From Bacteroides sp. (GTDB lineage: Bacteria > Bacteroidota > Bacteroidia > Bacteroidales > Bacteroidaceae): DNA of 64,000 nt. The stretch's first letter is position 1. Each line of letters starts with the position of its first letter. Made by a program: the position numbers and the translations under genes. Shown here in pieces: positions 17,467 through 27,523 of the stretch. The stretch is taken from positions 95,467 through 159,466 of the forward strand of contig JAJQFD010000054.1 of assembly GCA_021201335.1 (NCBI GenBank), written 5' to 3'. The notes beneath the pieces are model-generated. The model was not told the DNA's origin. It made no database searches and saw nothing but the letters and a program-made list of their open reading frames with translations.

Positions 17467-18531
17467 CTATTTTATATTATAGAAGGTTATCTCACACAAG
17501 CTATTATTCCCAGCTCTGTTTGTATCGGGTAAAATCAACTTAATATAGCGGGAAGTATAACTCTTATCCTGCAACCACCATTCAAGAGGTAATGTTCTTA
17601 TGGAAGCACTTAAATCCTCAAATTCAAAAGCATCGATCTTTGTAAATGATTCATCTTCCATGGTCACCCCATCTTCGGATTTCTCAGAAATATAAATTTC
17701 AACTGTCCGTGTATCCGAATAACCGGAACGACGCCACACCTGGGCTTTATTAAACTCTTTCATTTCCTTCATATCTATCAAAAACACATAAGGTGGTGGA
17801 GAAGAAGTACCCCAGTTATTATGCCAGAAGGTAGATAAAGACCCATCAATAATCCGGGAGGCAGGATAATACGGGTATTGATCGGAAGCTGAAACTGTCC
17901 ATCCCGATTTACTTAATTCATTTACAGCATAGTTTGCATAAATCTTTATCGGGTCGGATGTTATATCAAATTTCCCATCCGCCGGACTGGTGGTTATTTC
18001 CACAACTCCTTTAGATACGGGGGTCACTATCCCGTTTTCATCCACGGTTGCAATAGAAGGATTGGATGATTTATAAATCAAATTCCGGTTATTAGCTTCG
18101 ATAGGATATGCGGTAAAATGTGAAGAAACATTATAGGTCGCATCCTCCGGAACTATCACATATTCACCGTTGGTGGTAATGGAACTTACATATTCAAATA
18201 CCTCAACGGTATACTTGGCATTTATCCAGGAATTTCCCTGAGGGCCAACGACCAAAAGTGATGCTATACCTGCTCCATTCCCGGTTATTAATCCATCATT
18301 GCTTACAGAGAATATATTCGTATTGGAAGAATAGAATTTGACGGTCTGACCGGGAGGAGCTGTCTCTACCGTTACTTGGAATGTGTCATCCTTATCCAGT
18401 TGAATCACATCTTCAATACCGGGGATTTTTATCGACTGTACATCCTGAACTGGGTCATCATCATCCGAACACCCTACCAAAAGAAAAAGAGGGATTGTGA
18501 TAAAAAGTAAAACTTTATATGGTGTTTTCAT
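17467..18531 (-). CDS. Surface lipoprotein with Ig-like (Big_2-type) domains and F5/8 type C (discoidin) domain
   Basis: This 354-aa lipoprotein has the lipobox LLVGC (Cys21), then an Asp-rich linker DDDDPVQD that resembles a surface export signal. About residues 30-115 and 115-200 are Ig-like bacterial domains (YSSNTNIFSVSNDGLITGNG, KSSNPSIATVDENGIVTPVS). Residues about 205-354 form an F5/8 type C carbohydrate-binding domain (GWTVSASDQYPYYPASRIID, ...STFWHNNW... SRYIKLILPDT...EITFYNIK). It is probably a surface glycan-binding protein and the last gene of the minus-strand Sus operon, 84 bp after the DUF1735/LamG gene with a strong hairpin between them. Confidence 0.8.
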   Translation of the reverse strand: MKTPYKVLLFITIPLFLLVGCSDDDDPVQDVQSIKIPGIEDVIQLDKDDTFQVTVETAPPGQTVKFYSSNTNIFSVSNDGLITGNGAGIASLLVVGPQGNSWINAKYTVEVFEYVSSITTNGEYVIVPEDATYNVSSHFTAYPIEANNRNLIYKSSNPSIATVDENGIVTPVSKGVVEITTSPADGKFDITSDPIKIYANYAVNELSKSGWTVSASDQYPYYPASRIIDGSLSTFWHNNWGTSSPPPYVFLIDMKEMKEFNKAQVWRRSGYSDTRTVEIYISEKSEDGVTMEDESFTKIDAFEFEDLSASIRTLPLEWWLQDKSYTSRYIKLILPDTNRAGNNSLCEITFYNIK

Positions 18532-18562
18532 ATTCTTAAAAAGATTTTAATTATGAATTTGC

Positions 18563-18595
18563 ATACTTCGTACGGATGATATCCGTACGAAGTAT
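18563..18595. other. Strong perfect hairpin between two operon genes
   Basis: ATACTTCGTACGGAT (18563-18577), loop GAT, ATCCGTACGAAGTAT (18581-18595): a perfect 15-bp stem. On the minus strand (the coding strand here) it follows the DUF1735/LamG stop and precedes the F5/8C gene, without a T-run. It is more likely an mRNA-stabilising or attenuating element than a terminator. Confidence 0.7.
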
Positions 18596-18615
18596 ACTTT
18601 TAAATCAGTTTATTA

Positions 18616-19785
18616 TCATGGGCATCTAACACCTTCCACCCAAGTAATTGTTCTCAATCCAATGGCATCATATCCATGTCCGGTATAGTCAACAACGATA
18701 TGTTTATTTTCATCATCTTCCCATGAATTGAACTTCCAATAAGCCAGCAAATCTTCTGCATTAGAAGGAACAGCACATATATTACTTGCAATTTCTGCTT
18801 CGGTCAAGGCTCGTGTCCATACACGGGCTTCACTAATATTTCCTTTCAACGTACGTCTGGTTGAATTACTAGTTGTACCAATATAGAATGATATTTGACT
18901 ACTGCTGTTTTTAGATCCGTCGAAAATGTTGATCGGTCCCCGGTTACCATCAATATATGCATTTAAACGACCATTGATATAGAGAGAGATCCGTGCCCCG
19001 TCGTAAGTTACGGCCACATGTACCCATTGACTAGGAGGTATAGCCTCTACACTGGATACCGGATATGCACCTCCTGCTAATTGGAGATAATCTTTCGGTA
19101 TTTTCACATCACCCAGGCGGAGAAGGAAGTTTTCCTCACATCCCATAATGGAACTGATGTATGGATCACTATTCTGGAAATCATCCACAAAGATTCTTGC
19201 TTCCATGGTGATTTGCGACATAGCAGATAAATCTCTTCCCGGATCAGAACTGAAATCTACATAGAAATAGTTACCATTCAATACAGCAGCCTTGGTTATA
19301 ATCGTTTTATTAATGATAAGATACACCACCCGGGATGCTTCCAGAATGGGTAAACTACCTTCCTGAACGTCTGTAATTTCCACAGGAAGACAGAACGTGT
19401 CTTCATCCTTAAATGATTCTACGGATTTGATATTCAGGTAAAAAGGTTCCGAAGCATATTTATCCTGTTCAATTAGAGCGGTTTTAGCTTCGAATGTATA
19501 AACATCACTGGGTAATACTTGGTAGTTGGTTCCATTCTCCCGGTTATATTTCTCCACCAATGCTTCATTCACCCGCACACCTACCTTGGTATTTTCGGTA
19601 ACTTTGGTTGAAGCTCTTACACTCAATCCTATATTTGTGGCTTCTTCCAGTGAATATTTCATAACAGGCGAAACATCCGTTCCAGTGAAATAAATCACAT
19701 CCTGAAAGTCTTCGGCATTATCGCATGAAATAAATAAGCCGGATAATAAAAAGAAGGCCCACAAGTGTTTTATTATAGTTTTCAT
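18616..19785 (-). CDS. DUF1735 and LamG (concanavalin A-like) domain lipoprotein
   Basis: From ATG 19785 the frame gives a lipoprotein signal (MKTIIKHLWAFFLLSGLFIS then Cys). The longer frame from 19812 adds nine residues before it and is less likely. About residues 25-150 form a DUF1735-like Ig/beta domain (FTGTDVSPVMKYSLEEATNI, LPVEITDVQEGSLPI), common in GH18-associated loci. Residues about 165-389 form a LamG-like jelly roll (QITMEARIFVDDF, PSQWVHVAVTYDGARISLYI, GNISEARVWTRALTEAEIAS). It is probably a cell-surface glycan-binding protein. It follows the GH18 gene in the same operon, which supports a role in binding glycans that the GH18 enzyme cuts. Confidence 0.85.
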   Translation of the reverse strand: MKTIIKHLWAFFLLSGLFISCDNAEDFQDVIYFTGTDVSPVMKYSLEEATNIGLSVRASTKVTENTKVGVRVNEALVEKYNRENGTNYQVLPSDVYTFEAKTALIEQDKYASEPFYLNIKSVESFKDEDTFCLPVEITDVQEGSLPILEASRVVYLIINKTIITKAAVLNGNYFYVDFSSDPGRDLSAMSQITMEARIFVDDFQNSDPYISSIMGCEENFLLRLGDVKIPKDYLQLAGGAYPVSSVEAIPPSQWVHVAVTYDGARISLYINGRLNAYIDGNRGPINIFDGSKNSSSQISFYIGTTSNSTRRTLKGNISEARVWTRALTEAEIASNICAVPSNAEDLLAYWKFNSWEDDENKHIVVDYTGHGYDAIGLRTITWVEGVRCP

Positions 19786-19818
19786 TATTATCCATTTAAT
19801 TGAATTAAACATCCTAAA

Positions 19819-20805
19819 TTATCTGACTGCCGGATTCATTATCTGCACAGCTTCCCGCAAATATCTATAATCCAAATCTGGATGGGCATATTCATATTCC
19901 ATGTGATAAGTACCGCATCCGCCTTTCCTCATCCGCTTACCATCTACCATGGGATGGAAAAGAGCCATTCCCTTCAATGAATTCATTACAATCGTTTCAC
20001 CATTTTTATCTTTATGTTCATAGCTAGAAGTTCCCCCTGTTCGCCAATAACTTTCAAAATTCTCGGCGAAGACATATTGCTCCGGCTTCCAGCCTTTGTT
20101 TAATGCACTATTAAAGCGATTTTGAAGGTCGGTATCACCATAAGAAGCATAAGCTTGTACAATTCCATAATCAAATAACTCAGCCAGCTCGCGATGTACA
20201 GCATAAGGTACACCATCAATCAGTAACAGCTTCCCTGTTCCCGAAGCCGGACCAAAGTATTCACTCAATCCCAGGACAAAATCACGCATTAACTCATTAT
20301 CATGTCCTACGAGAGGTCCTACTCCACCAAAACCGGGTTCATAATCCAAGTCAATCCCGTCATAGTTATACTTATACATGGTATCTGCCAATGCTTTCGC
20401 ATAAAGTTGTACACCTTCAGTGGTTGCCTCAAATGGTTCCGGTACTTCATGAGCAAAAATGGTATACGTAACTTTGGTGCCTAATACTTCCTGTACATAT
20501 TTCAAATCTGCTTTCTGGATATCATCCAGGTTGTTATATCTTCCCCAGATGGATACAATATCCACACTATCCGGAATAGCTTTCAGGCGAGAAACCATGG
20601 ATGGTCCTTTGGCTGTCCATCCACCAAACCAGCCAAAAGCTATCTGACGTTCGGACATAATACTTTTATATGCTCTCAGATCCCGGAAATACTCTTCTCC
20701 ACGTTCAATAGGAAATTGAACATTCACCGTTTCATTTTCCGTCCAGTCGTCACAGGAAATGAAAGGAATGAATAACAGCAATAGGATGTATTTTATATTT
20801 TTCAT
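19819..20805 (-). CDS. GH18 lipoprotein, putative endo-beta-N-acetylglucosaminidase
   Basis: From ATG 20805 (two codons after the first ATG of the open frame) the protein has a lipobox IPFISC and about 328 aa. The GH18 catalytic motif DxxDxDxE is present as YDGIDLDYEPG (Asp149, Asp152, Asp154, Glu156). Other strands of the TIM barrel are visible (IAFGWFGGW, SVDIVSIWGRYNN, VTYTIFAHEV). The size and the SusC/SusD/DUF1735 context resemble the surface endoglycosidases of Bacteroides N-glycan loci, which cut between the two core GlcNAc residues and release N-glycans from glycoproteins. Chitinase activity is a less likely alternative. The gene is 17 bp after the susD-like gene. Confidence 0.85.
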   Translation of the reverse strand: MKNIKYILLLLFIPFISCDDWTENETVNVQFPIERGEEYFRDLRAYKSIMSERQIAFGWFGGWTAKGPSMVSRLKAIPDSVDIVSIWGRYNNLDDIQKADLKYVQEVLGTKVTYTIFAHEVPEPFEATTEGVQLYAKALADTMYKYNYDGIDLDYEPGFGGVGPLVGHDNELMRDFVLGLSEYFGPASGTGKLLLIDGVPYAVHRELAELFDYGIVQAYASYGDTDLQNRFNSALNKGWKPEQYVFAENFESYWRTGGTSSYEHKDKNGETIVMNSLKGMALFHPMVDGKRMRKGGCGTYHMEYEYAHPDLDYRYLREAVQIMNPAVR

Positions 20806-20827
20806 AATCAATTATTTTACCTGGTTA

Positions 20828-22429
20828 TTACTTTTTATCCCACCAAAGTTTTGTGCCACCGCCATCCGGTCCTCCAAGTAAAGTTATAGCTTTCGATACT
20901 TCTGCTTCATTTGTCCGGTATTGGGATTGTGGGAAAGGAATTCTCCGTATCTGTACATCTGTATTGATATCTGTACTATTGTTACGTACAACCGGGAATA
21001 TCTTCGGATATCCAGTTCTGCGGAATTCACTCCAGGCTTCCTGTCCTTCAGGAAACATACATAACCATTTTTGAGTAATGATACGTTCCAAATTATCATC
21101 AAACTGTGCACCCTCGTCCCATTTGATAGTGATACTTGTTCTGGCACTGATACTGCCACTTCCTACCCGGTCGGTAAAGTTTGCTGGGACAGAAGTATCA
21201 TCCGCAACATAGGTACTGTATCCACTTACTCCTCTTTGTTCAAAAGAAGTTTCAATTCCTTTGTTGTATAATTGTTCGGCTGTTCCACCCATTTCCCATT
21301 TACGGAGAGCTCCTTCCGCTCTCAAGAAATACATTTCTGCCGCACACATCCACAATATAGGATCATTCGCTTCCACATGGGGTGAAGACATATTTTCGTA
21401 GGAAGACTTATTGTTGATAACTACTCCGTTTCTTACCCCGCAATAGTCATCAATGGTTTTAGCTTTACTGAAATAAACATCTATTCTCGGATCCTTATAT
21501 CCTTTCAGGAATGATTCCATACTTGCTCCCATCCGAATATCACCATATCTTTCCCAGCAAACCTTTAATGGATGATAGACCTGAATACCAAGCCCAGTTT
21601 GCAAAATGGCGTTGTCCTGGTTGCTGGTCATAACACCATACTCGTTGTTAACAGCTTCCTGTGCATATTCCTTAGCCAGTTCCGGTTCAACATACGCCAT
21701 ACGCATGGCCAATCGGAGTTTTAAGGAATTGGCAAAAACAATCCATTTTCTATAATCTCCCTTGTATATCAAATCGAACTTCTTTAAAGGTTGAGCATCG
21801 GGATCTGCTTTCACAAACGCATCCAATTGTTTAATAGCGGCATTCAGATCCAAGAAGAAAGCTTTATATACATCTTCCTGCGAATCGTATGCCATACCCA
21901 GTGAACCTGTTTCCATCTGAGAATAAGGAATCGGCCCATAATTGTCACAGATCCGGTGTAAAGCCATCACTTTTAATATTTCGGCCACGGCAAAAGCACT
22001 GGGTAAATCATATTCTTCTGATTTGGTTTTTATTTGCGACCACGCTCCCATGATGCGATAAGCAACATCGAAACCTACATCATTCCATTCTCCATAATAG
22101 AGATTATAGGTACTGTTATTGCTGCTTCCATTCCATTGTCCAATAGCCGCCATATAACCTGAAAAGATATCTCCTGTCAGATTCTGGGCCCGTTGATATT
22201 CATTGGCATCAATATCACTCGTAGGAATCACATCTACCATCATCGTGGGAAACATTCCCCCCAGGGCAAGCATATCCTTCTCAAGATCTTCGTCTGTAGC
22301 CCGGTTTGGATCCGTATTGTAACTTTCGAATTTGTCTGTACAAGATGCCATTATCAGCAATAAACTGAATAAAAAGGTACCTACAGTGCCGACAAATGCT
22401 TTTATACGAAGGTATTTATTCTGTTTCAT
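20828..22429 (-). CDS. SusD/RagB-like nutrient-binding outer membrane lipoprotein (SusD_2 type)
   Basis: This 533-aa lipoprotein has a signal peptide ending LLLIMASC, followed by TDKFESYNTDPNRAT, the usual start of the SusD_2 (PF12771-type) branch. The TPR-like helical core is visible (NLYYGEWNDVGFDVAYRIMG, AVAEILKVMALHRICDNYGP, IPYSQ), and the C-terminus carries SEFRRTGYPKIFPVVRNNS and RRIPFPQSQYRTN, typical of the family. SusD proteins cap the SusC channel and bind the incoming oligosaccharide outside the cell. It follows SusC by 24 bp and precedes GH18 in one operon. It is intact, unlike its SusC partner. Confidence 0.92.
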   Translation of the reverse strand: MKQNKYLRIKAFVGTVGTFLFSLLLIMASCTDKFESYNTDPNRATDEDLEKDMLALGGMFPTMMVDVIPTSDIDANEYQRAQNLTGDIFSGYMAAIGQWNGSSNNSTYNLYYGEWNDVGFDVAYRIMGAWSQIKTKSEEYDLPSAFAVAEILKVMALHRICDNYGPIPYSQMETGSLGMAYDSQEDVYKAFFLDLNAAIKQLDAFVKADPDAQPLKKFDLIYKGDYRKWIVFANSLKLRLAMRMAYVEPELAKEYAQEAVNNEYGVMTSNQDNAILQTGLGIQVYHPLKVCWERYGDIRMGASMESFLKGYKDPRIDVYFSKAKTIDDYCGVRNGVVINNKSSYENMSSPHVEANDPILWMCAAEMYFLRAEGALRKWEMGGTAEQLYNKGIETSFEQRGVSGYSTYVADDTSVPANFTDRVGSGSISARTSITIKWDEGAQFDDNLERIITQKWLCMFPEGQEAWSEFRRTGYPKIFPVVRNNSTDINTDVQIRRIPFPQSQYRTNEAEVSKAITLLGGPDGGGTKLWWDKK

Positions 22430-22453
22430 AGAAATATTCTTGTTTAGTTATTT

Positions 22454-25400
22454 TCAAAACTGAACTTTTACACCAAAACCCAAACTTCTTAAACTGGGCT
22501 GCATAAAATAATCAAATCCCTGGTAGTATGTTCCGGTTGAAGCCGTAACTTCCGGATCATAAGGAGCCTTGTTATAAATCATCAGGAGGTTTCTTCCAAT
22601 CAGTGAAACACTTAATCTGTCAATATAACCTTTGAACCATTTAGTGGGGAATGTATAAGACAAGGATGCTTCTCTCAACCGGACATTGGTTGAACTATAA
22701 ATATATTCGGAAAGAATACCGGTAGTACCTCCACCAACTACTGCATAGTAATTTTCAGGATTTAAACGTCCTTCGTTCACTAATACTCCCCCTTCATCAC
22801 GTGCCTTAGCCGATGACTCAGATGTTCCGAATCGATCCATCAAGGCCTGTGTTGCAGATACTCCAACACCTCCCACACGAGCGTCAATCAGGAAATTCAG
22901 GTCGAAACCTTTGTAAGAGACTGTATTGCTCCATCCCATGTTGTACTTCGGGTTTACATTTCCAGCTCTGATCCAGTTATTCGGATCAGCTGTCACCGCT
23001 CCACTTTCTCCATCCACATGTACATATCCATTGTTATCTTTTCGGAGAGTAGAAACGTAGATATCTCCCATCGGTTGCCCTTCATGCAGTTCCATCCGAT
23101 AACTGCCATTCGCCGTCAAGATGAATGATTTCTGGCTCAGGTCAAGTCCGGTAGTTGGATCAATGGTTCCTTCGGGTATCAATTGTTTGATCTTGTTCCT
23201 GTTTAAGGTATAAATAAGGTTAGAATTCCAGCTTACCGGACCAAATTTATCCTTAAATCCCAGAGAGAGTTCCAGCCCCCAGTTATTTACTTTACCGGCA
23301 TTCAGGTATATATTGTCTTTTCCAGGAGTCAATATCTCTGTATTAAACAACTGGTTGTATGTATTGGAATTATAATATGTTACATCCAGGTTAATTTTAT
23401 CTTTCCACAAACGGATATTGGTACCTACTTCAAACGCTTTGGTTAATTCAGGTTTCAAACCCGTAGCCGGATAGAAAGATATGAGGTTCAAACTACCATT
23501 GCTCATTCCGTAAGAATTTCGGGTAATATACCTCTTGGGTGCGTTACCTACTTCACTGTAAGAGGCTCGGACCTTCAGGAAAGAAATTATATCCCAGGGT
23601 AATTCAAATATATCACTTAACACACCCGATAAACCAACGGATGGATAAAAGAACGAAGTACCTTTATCGGTAAACGCCAATTGTGAAGCCCACTCATTCC
23701 GGGCAGTCAGATCAAGATAAACTTTACTCTGATAACCTATCTGAAGAGTAGCAAAGATTGCTTGTGTCTGATCATGGTAATCCGATTGAATCGGTTTCGT
23801 CTGAGCATCAGACATATCTATATTTTCAAATGAGAAGAAATCGGGCACCTGAACCAGAAATCCTTCCAGCCCGGAAACATCATTTCTGACATCCATAATA
23901 CTGGCTCCAATCGTAGAAGTTATGCTGATACCATTATCGAAACGTTTATCAATATTAGCCAGGATGTCCGCATACAGTTGCTTATCTGAAAGCTTTTGTT
24001 TCTGGTAATATCCGTTTTCAGAAGCAAACAGCAGATCAGAAGAAGCGGAAATCTTCCGGGTATAGGTATTCTCCGTATTATCCATCCGGACACGTCCGAT
24101 TACGTTCAACCAATCCAGTACATCGTATTTGAGAGAGGCTGTCATGGAATAACGGTCTGTCTTATTTTGGAATCTTTCCTTATTGGTAATCCAGTAAGGA
24201 TTTTGCATACCTAATCCCTGATTACCGTAGGGCCAGAACTGGGTTTTGAAGTTTCGCTCAGCATCGTATCTTTCGTATACTTTATATTTATTAAAATCAT
24301 CACCCCGCGGAAACAGATACAATGGCAACAACGGATTGTGATATTGTCCCTGTGTCATCATATTCAAGTCTTTCTGGCGCGCATAACTCATGGAAAGATC
24401 CATACTCAGTTTATCTTTTATCAAATCCGTGGAATTCCTTATATTGATATTAATCCTGCTCAGGTCATTATTAGGAAGCAGTCCTCTGGCTTGCATTGAA
24501 CCTAATGAAACATACGTCTGGTTCATAGCCGAACCTACGGAAGCACTCAGTGAATTGATTTCTGTAAATCCGGTCTGGAAGAAATCCTTTGGATCATAAG
24601 AAGTTGGCGAATCGAGTTTGGCCCCCCAGCTGTTGAAGCCATTGTCTTTGGACCCATAGCTGTTCTGGAACTTCGGCATTACAAAAGGAGTCATAAATTG
24701 CGTACTGTTGGAGTAATTCACCCGCAATCTACCCTCTTCCCCTTTTTTAGTGGTAATCAGAATAACCCCATTAGCTCCTTGGCTACCATACAGAGCAGCA
24801 GCCGCGGCACCGGTAAGTACAGAAATATTCTCTACATCATCGGTATTCAGGAAAGAAACTGGATCACTATCACCACCATCGGGTGTTTCGTAGAAAGATT
24901 CAGGTTGTTCCTTCTTGGTATTCATAATGGGCACCCCGTCAATTACATAGAGAGCATTATTTTCTCCGAATAAAGATTTTGTTCCACGCATTACTACACG
25001 AGATGAACCGCCAATACCCGATGCACTGCTATTTATCTGAACACCAGCAATTTTACCAGCTAAGCTATTTACGAAATTAGCATCTTTAATTCCCGTGATT
25101 TCATCAGCCTTGATTTCCTGTACATTGTATGTCAGGGCTTTGGTTTCGCGTTTAATACCCAAAGCTGTTACCACCACTGTCTCAAGTTCAAGAGCGTCTA
25201 AAGGCATCCTTATCTGATAACTATCACTATCTGTAACAGTGACATGCTGCGTCACATACCCCAGATAAGATACAATCAGCACATTTCCAATATCAGCAGA
25301 CAGTGAAAAATCACCATCTATATTGGTAATGGTTCCCGCATTGGCTCCCTGGATACGAATAGTGGCTCCGATTAAAGGCTCTCCCCTGTCATCTACTACC

Positions 25401-25758
25401 TTACCGGTATATTTTTCCCGATAGGAGATTGTTCCTTTTTCTCCGGTACAACCATGATATACTCATTCCTGATCTGGTAGGTGTATCCCGTTCCGGCCAA
25501 TACCTGACCCATGGCCTCTTCCAAGGTTTGGCCAGTTATATCCAGCGAAACCTTTTTAGTTCCATTCAATTTGGATTCGTTATAGGCAACCGACATTTTC
25601 GATTGTTTTTCGATTTCCTGCAATGCTTCTTTTATCGTTATATCATTGCCCTTCAGCACTATTTTTACATTACTTTGCCCATAAGTAGCAACAGATAAGA
25701 AGCATATACATACTAAAAGTAGTAGTTTAAAATGCACTCTGGCACTAGAATTATTCAT
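22454..25758 (-). pseudogene. SusC/RagA-like TonB-dependent transporter with N-terminal STN domain, frameshift near 25412
   Basis: The minus strand from 25758 encodes a signal peptide and an STN domain (VKIVLKGNDITIKEALQEIE to GTGYTYQIRNEYIMVVPEKK). That frame ends after IGKNIPVR. The next frame picks up at YTGKVVDDRGEPLIGATIRI, a carboxypeptidase-regulatory-like domain, then the plug (ALGIKRETKALTYNVQ, GVQINSSASGIGGSSR) and a full barrel to 22454. One extra A in the A5 tract (plus-strand T5, 25412-25416) restores one 1101-aa frame. Without it the barrel frame lacks an export signal. The transporter would carry glycans across the outer membrane, and its STN domain would signal to FecR. It follows the FecR gene by 159 bp and precedes SusD. 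Confidence 0.85.
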
Positions 25759-25917
25759 AAATCAAACTAATTAGAGTGTTATTAGTGAGTATTAGTATAG
25801 CATTTAAGATGTTAAGCCCATCTCAAAACATGAAAATTTTAAAGATTTAATATCCGATCAGGCCTGAAAGCGGATACTTTTCCCATTTCCCTAACAATAT
25901 TTTAAATTAAATAATAG

Positions 25918-26892
25918 TTATCTATTCGTTATATAATATGATCCGTTTTTTATCTGATAATCAAAATCATCAGAGACATCTCTCATTATGTTCAGAATCT
26001 CTTCCAGTTCGGCTTCCTGATTAAAACGGAAGTTATACCGGTCATCATTCAGTACATCCAGTTTGTATTGAAAAGAAACCGGATACCTACGCTCTAGCAC
26101 TCTTAATATTTCCCTGATAGTAGCCCCCCTGAACAGCAGTTCTCCGCGTTGCCAGGCTGTCGCCTCACTCAGGTTGACCTCGCTTACATAAAAATTCTTA
26201 GAATCGCAGTCGTAATAAAACTGTTCTCCAACATCGAGTGTTATATCTGTCATCCTGCTTTTTCGTGACACACGGATCGCCCCTTCAATTAAGGTGGTTT
26301 TAAAGAAATATTCGTCCGAATAAGCAGACACATCAAATTCAGTACCCAGAGCAGTAACGGAAAAATCTCCGGACTTTACCACAAACGGTAATTTCCCGTT
26401 TTTTAGTACTTTAAAATTAGCTTCACCCACCAGATAAACCGTTCGGGTATCTTCACCAAATGATTCCGGATAAAGAAGTAAGGTAGCTGCATTGGTATGT
26501 ACAATACTGCCATCCGGCAACAAGTGCTTCTCGGGCAAAGATGAACTGGAATAAAACTCCACCATACGTGCGTTCTCCTGAGCCGTTTTCGTAAAGATCA
26601 GATACCACGGCATAAGTATCAGAAGAACAATCAGGGATATATATACCAAAGGCCTTCTTAGGCTATCAGTCTTTTCTTTCTTTTTCTGTTTCCTACTTAG
26701 AATATCCGACAGAGAAAACAAGGTATCTGCAGTAGCCTCTCCAGTCGATTTCTTCCAAAGATCAAACAATGCGATTTCCTTTTCGGGAGTAAGCTCCTTA
26801 TGGGTCAACCACTCAAAAAAATCATCTATTGCACGACTTTCAGTTGGGGGATTTGTATTTCGACTAAAGAGTCTTTTCAGATAACTATTCAT
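25918..26892 (-). CDS. FecR-family anti-sigma factor (downstream copy)
   Basis: This 324-aa protein has a cytoplasmic N-terminal part (about 1-80) with the W-type region found in FecR (FFEWLTHKELTPEKEIALFD), one transmembrane helix at about residues 83-105, and a periplasmic FecR domain (about 120-220) with HLLPDGSIVHTNAATLLLYP, then PFVVKSGDFSVTALGTEFDV. The C-terminal DUF4974-type domain (REILRVLERRYPVSFQYKLD) is present. FecR proteins relay the signal from a TonB transporter STN domain to an ECF sigma factor. It lies 42 bp after the sigma gene and just before SusC, the classic FecI-FecR-transporter order. A second FecR lies upstream of the sigma gene. Confidence 0.92.
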   Translation of the reverse strand: MNSYLKRLFSRNTNPPTESRAIDDFFEWLTHKELTPEKEIALFDLWKKSTGEATADTLFSLSDILSRKQKKKEKTDSLRRPLVYISLIVLLILMPWYLIFTKTAQENARMVEFYSSSSLPEKHLLPDGSIVHTNAATLLLYPESFGEDTRTVYLVGEANFKVLKNGKLPFVVKSGDFSVTALGTEFDVSAYSDEYFFKTTLIEGAIRVSRKSRMTDITLDVGEQFYYDCDSKNFYVSEVNLSEATAWQRGELLFRGATIREILRVLERRYPVSFQYKLDVLNDDRYNFRFNQEAELEEILNIMRDVSDDFDYQIKNGSYYITNR

Positions 26893-26934
26893 ATCCAGTC
26901 AGTGTATATGATATATACAACTAACAAAAATGAA

Positions 26935-27468
26935 CTACTCAACGGGAAGATAAAAAGAGATGCTTTTTTTTAAATCGGATAATGCCAGATAAATATGTCG
27001 CTCGACAGTGCGGACAGACATATCCAAACATTCGGATATTTCCTTGTTACTTTTTCCTTCATACCGACTCATTCGAAAGATTTTCTTCCGCCGTTCAGGC
27101 ATCTTTTCTACTGTATATCTCATCAATAAAGCTATTTCTTTGGCATGTAATTCTTCATCAATTCCGAGATCATGGCTGATTTGATTTTTATTGATTACAG
27201 CTTCCTGATATTTTCTTTCTATATTTTTATGCCGGATAAAATTAAAGATGTGATTTTTGGTCATTTTAAAAAGATAGTTGTTAATGAGCTCTTTATTCCG
27301 CCATACCTCGGGCATATCCAGTAATTTCAGGAAAACATCCTGTGCTATGTCTTCAGCATCCGCCTCAGATACAAGGATTTGGCGAGCAAAGCTCTTTACC
27401 CGGGGAAAATTCTCCAGAAAGAACTTCCCGAATTCTTCTCTTTGCATCAGATTTTTGTTAACATTCAT
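26935..27468 (-). CDS. RNA polymerase ECF sigma-70 factor (Bacteroidetes FecI-like)
   Basis: This 177-aa protein has sigma region 2 at about residues 10-85 (SEADAEDIAQDVFLKLLDMP, NYLFKMTKNHIFNFIRHK) and region 4 at about 115-170 (MPERRKKIFRMSRYEGKSNK, EISECLDMSVRTVERHIYLA). This is the layout of the Bacteroides expansion family of ECF sigma factors. It should direct RNA polymerase to the glycan operon when a FecR protein passes on the signal that SusC is loaded. It is flanked on both sides by FecR genes on the same strand (gaps 55 bp upstream and 42 bp downstream), which is unusual. Its TAG stop is normal. Confidence 0.93.
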   Translation of the reverse strand: MNVNKNLMQREEFGKFFLENFPRVKSFARQILVSEADAEDIAQDVFLKLLDMPEVWRNKELINNYLFKMTKNHIFNFIRHKNIERKYQEAVINKNQISHDLGIDEELHAKEIALLMRYTVEKMPERRKKIFRMSRYEGKSNKEISECLDMSVRTVERHIYLALSDLKKSISFYLPVE

Positions 27469-27523
27469 AGGTAAAACTTTTGGGTTAACAATAACTAAGC
27501 TAATAACTATTACAGTTTACCTT

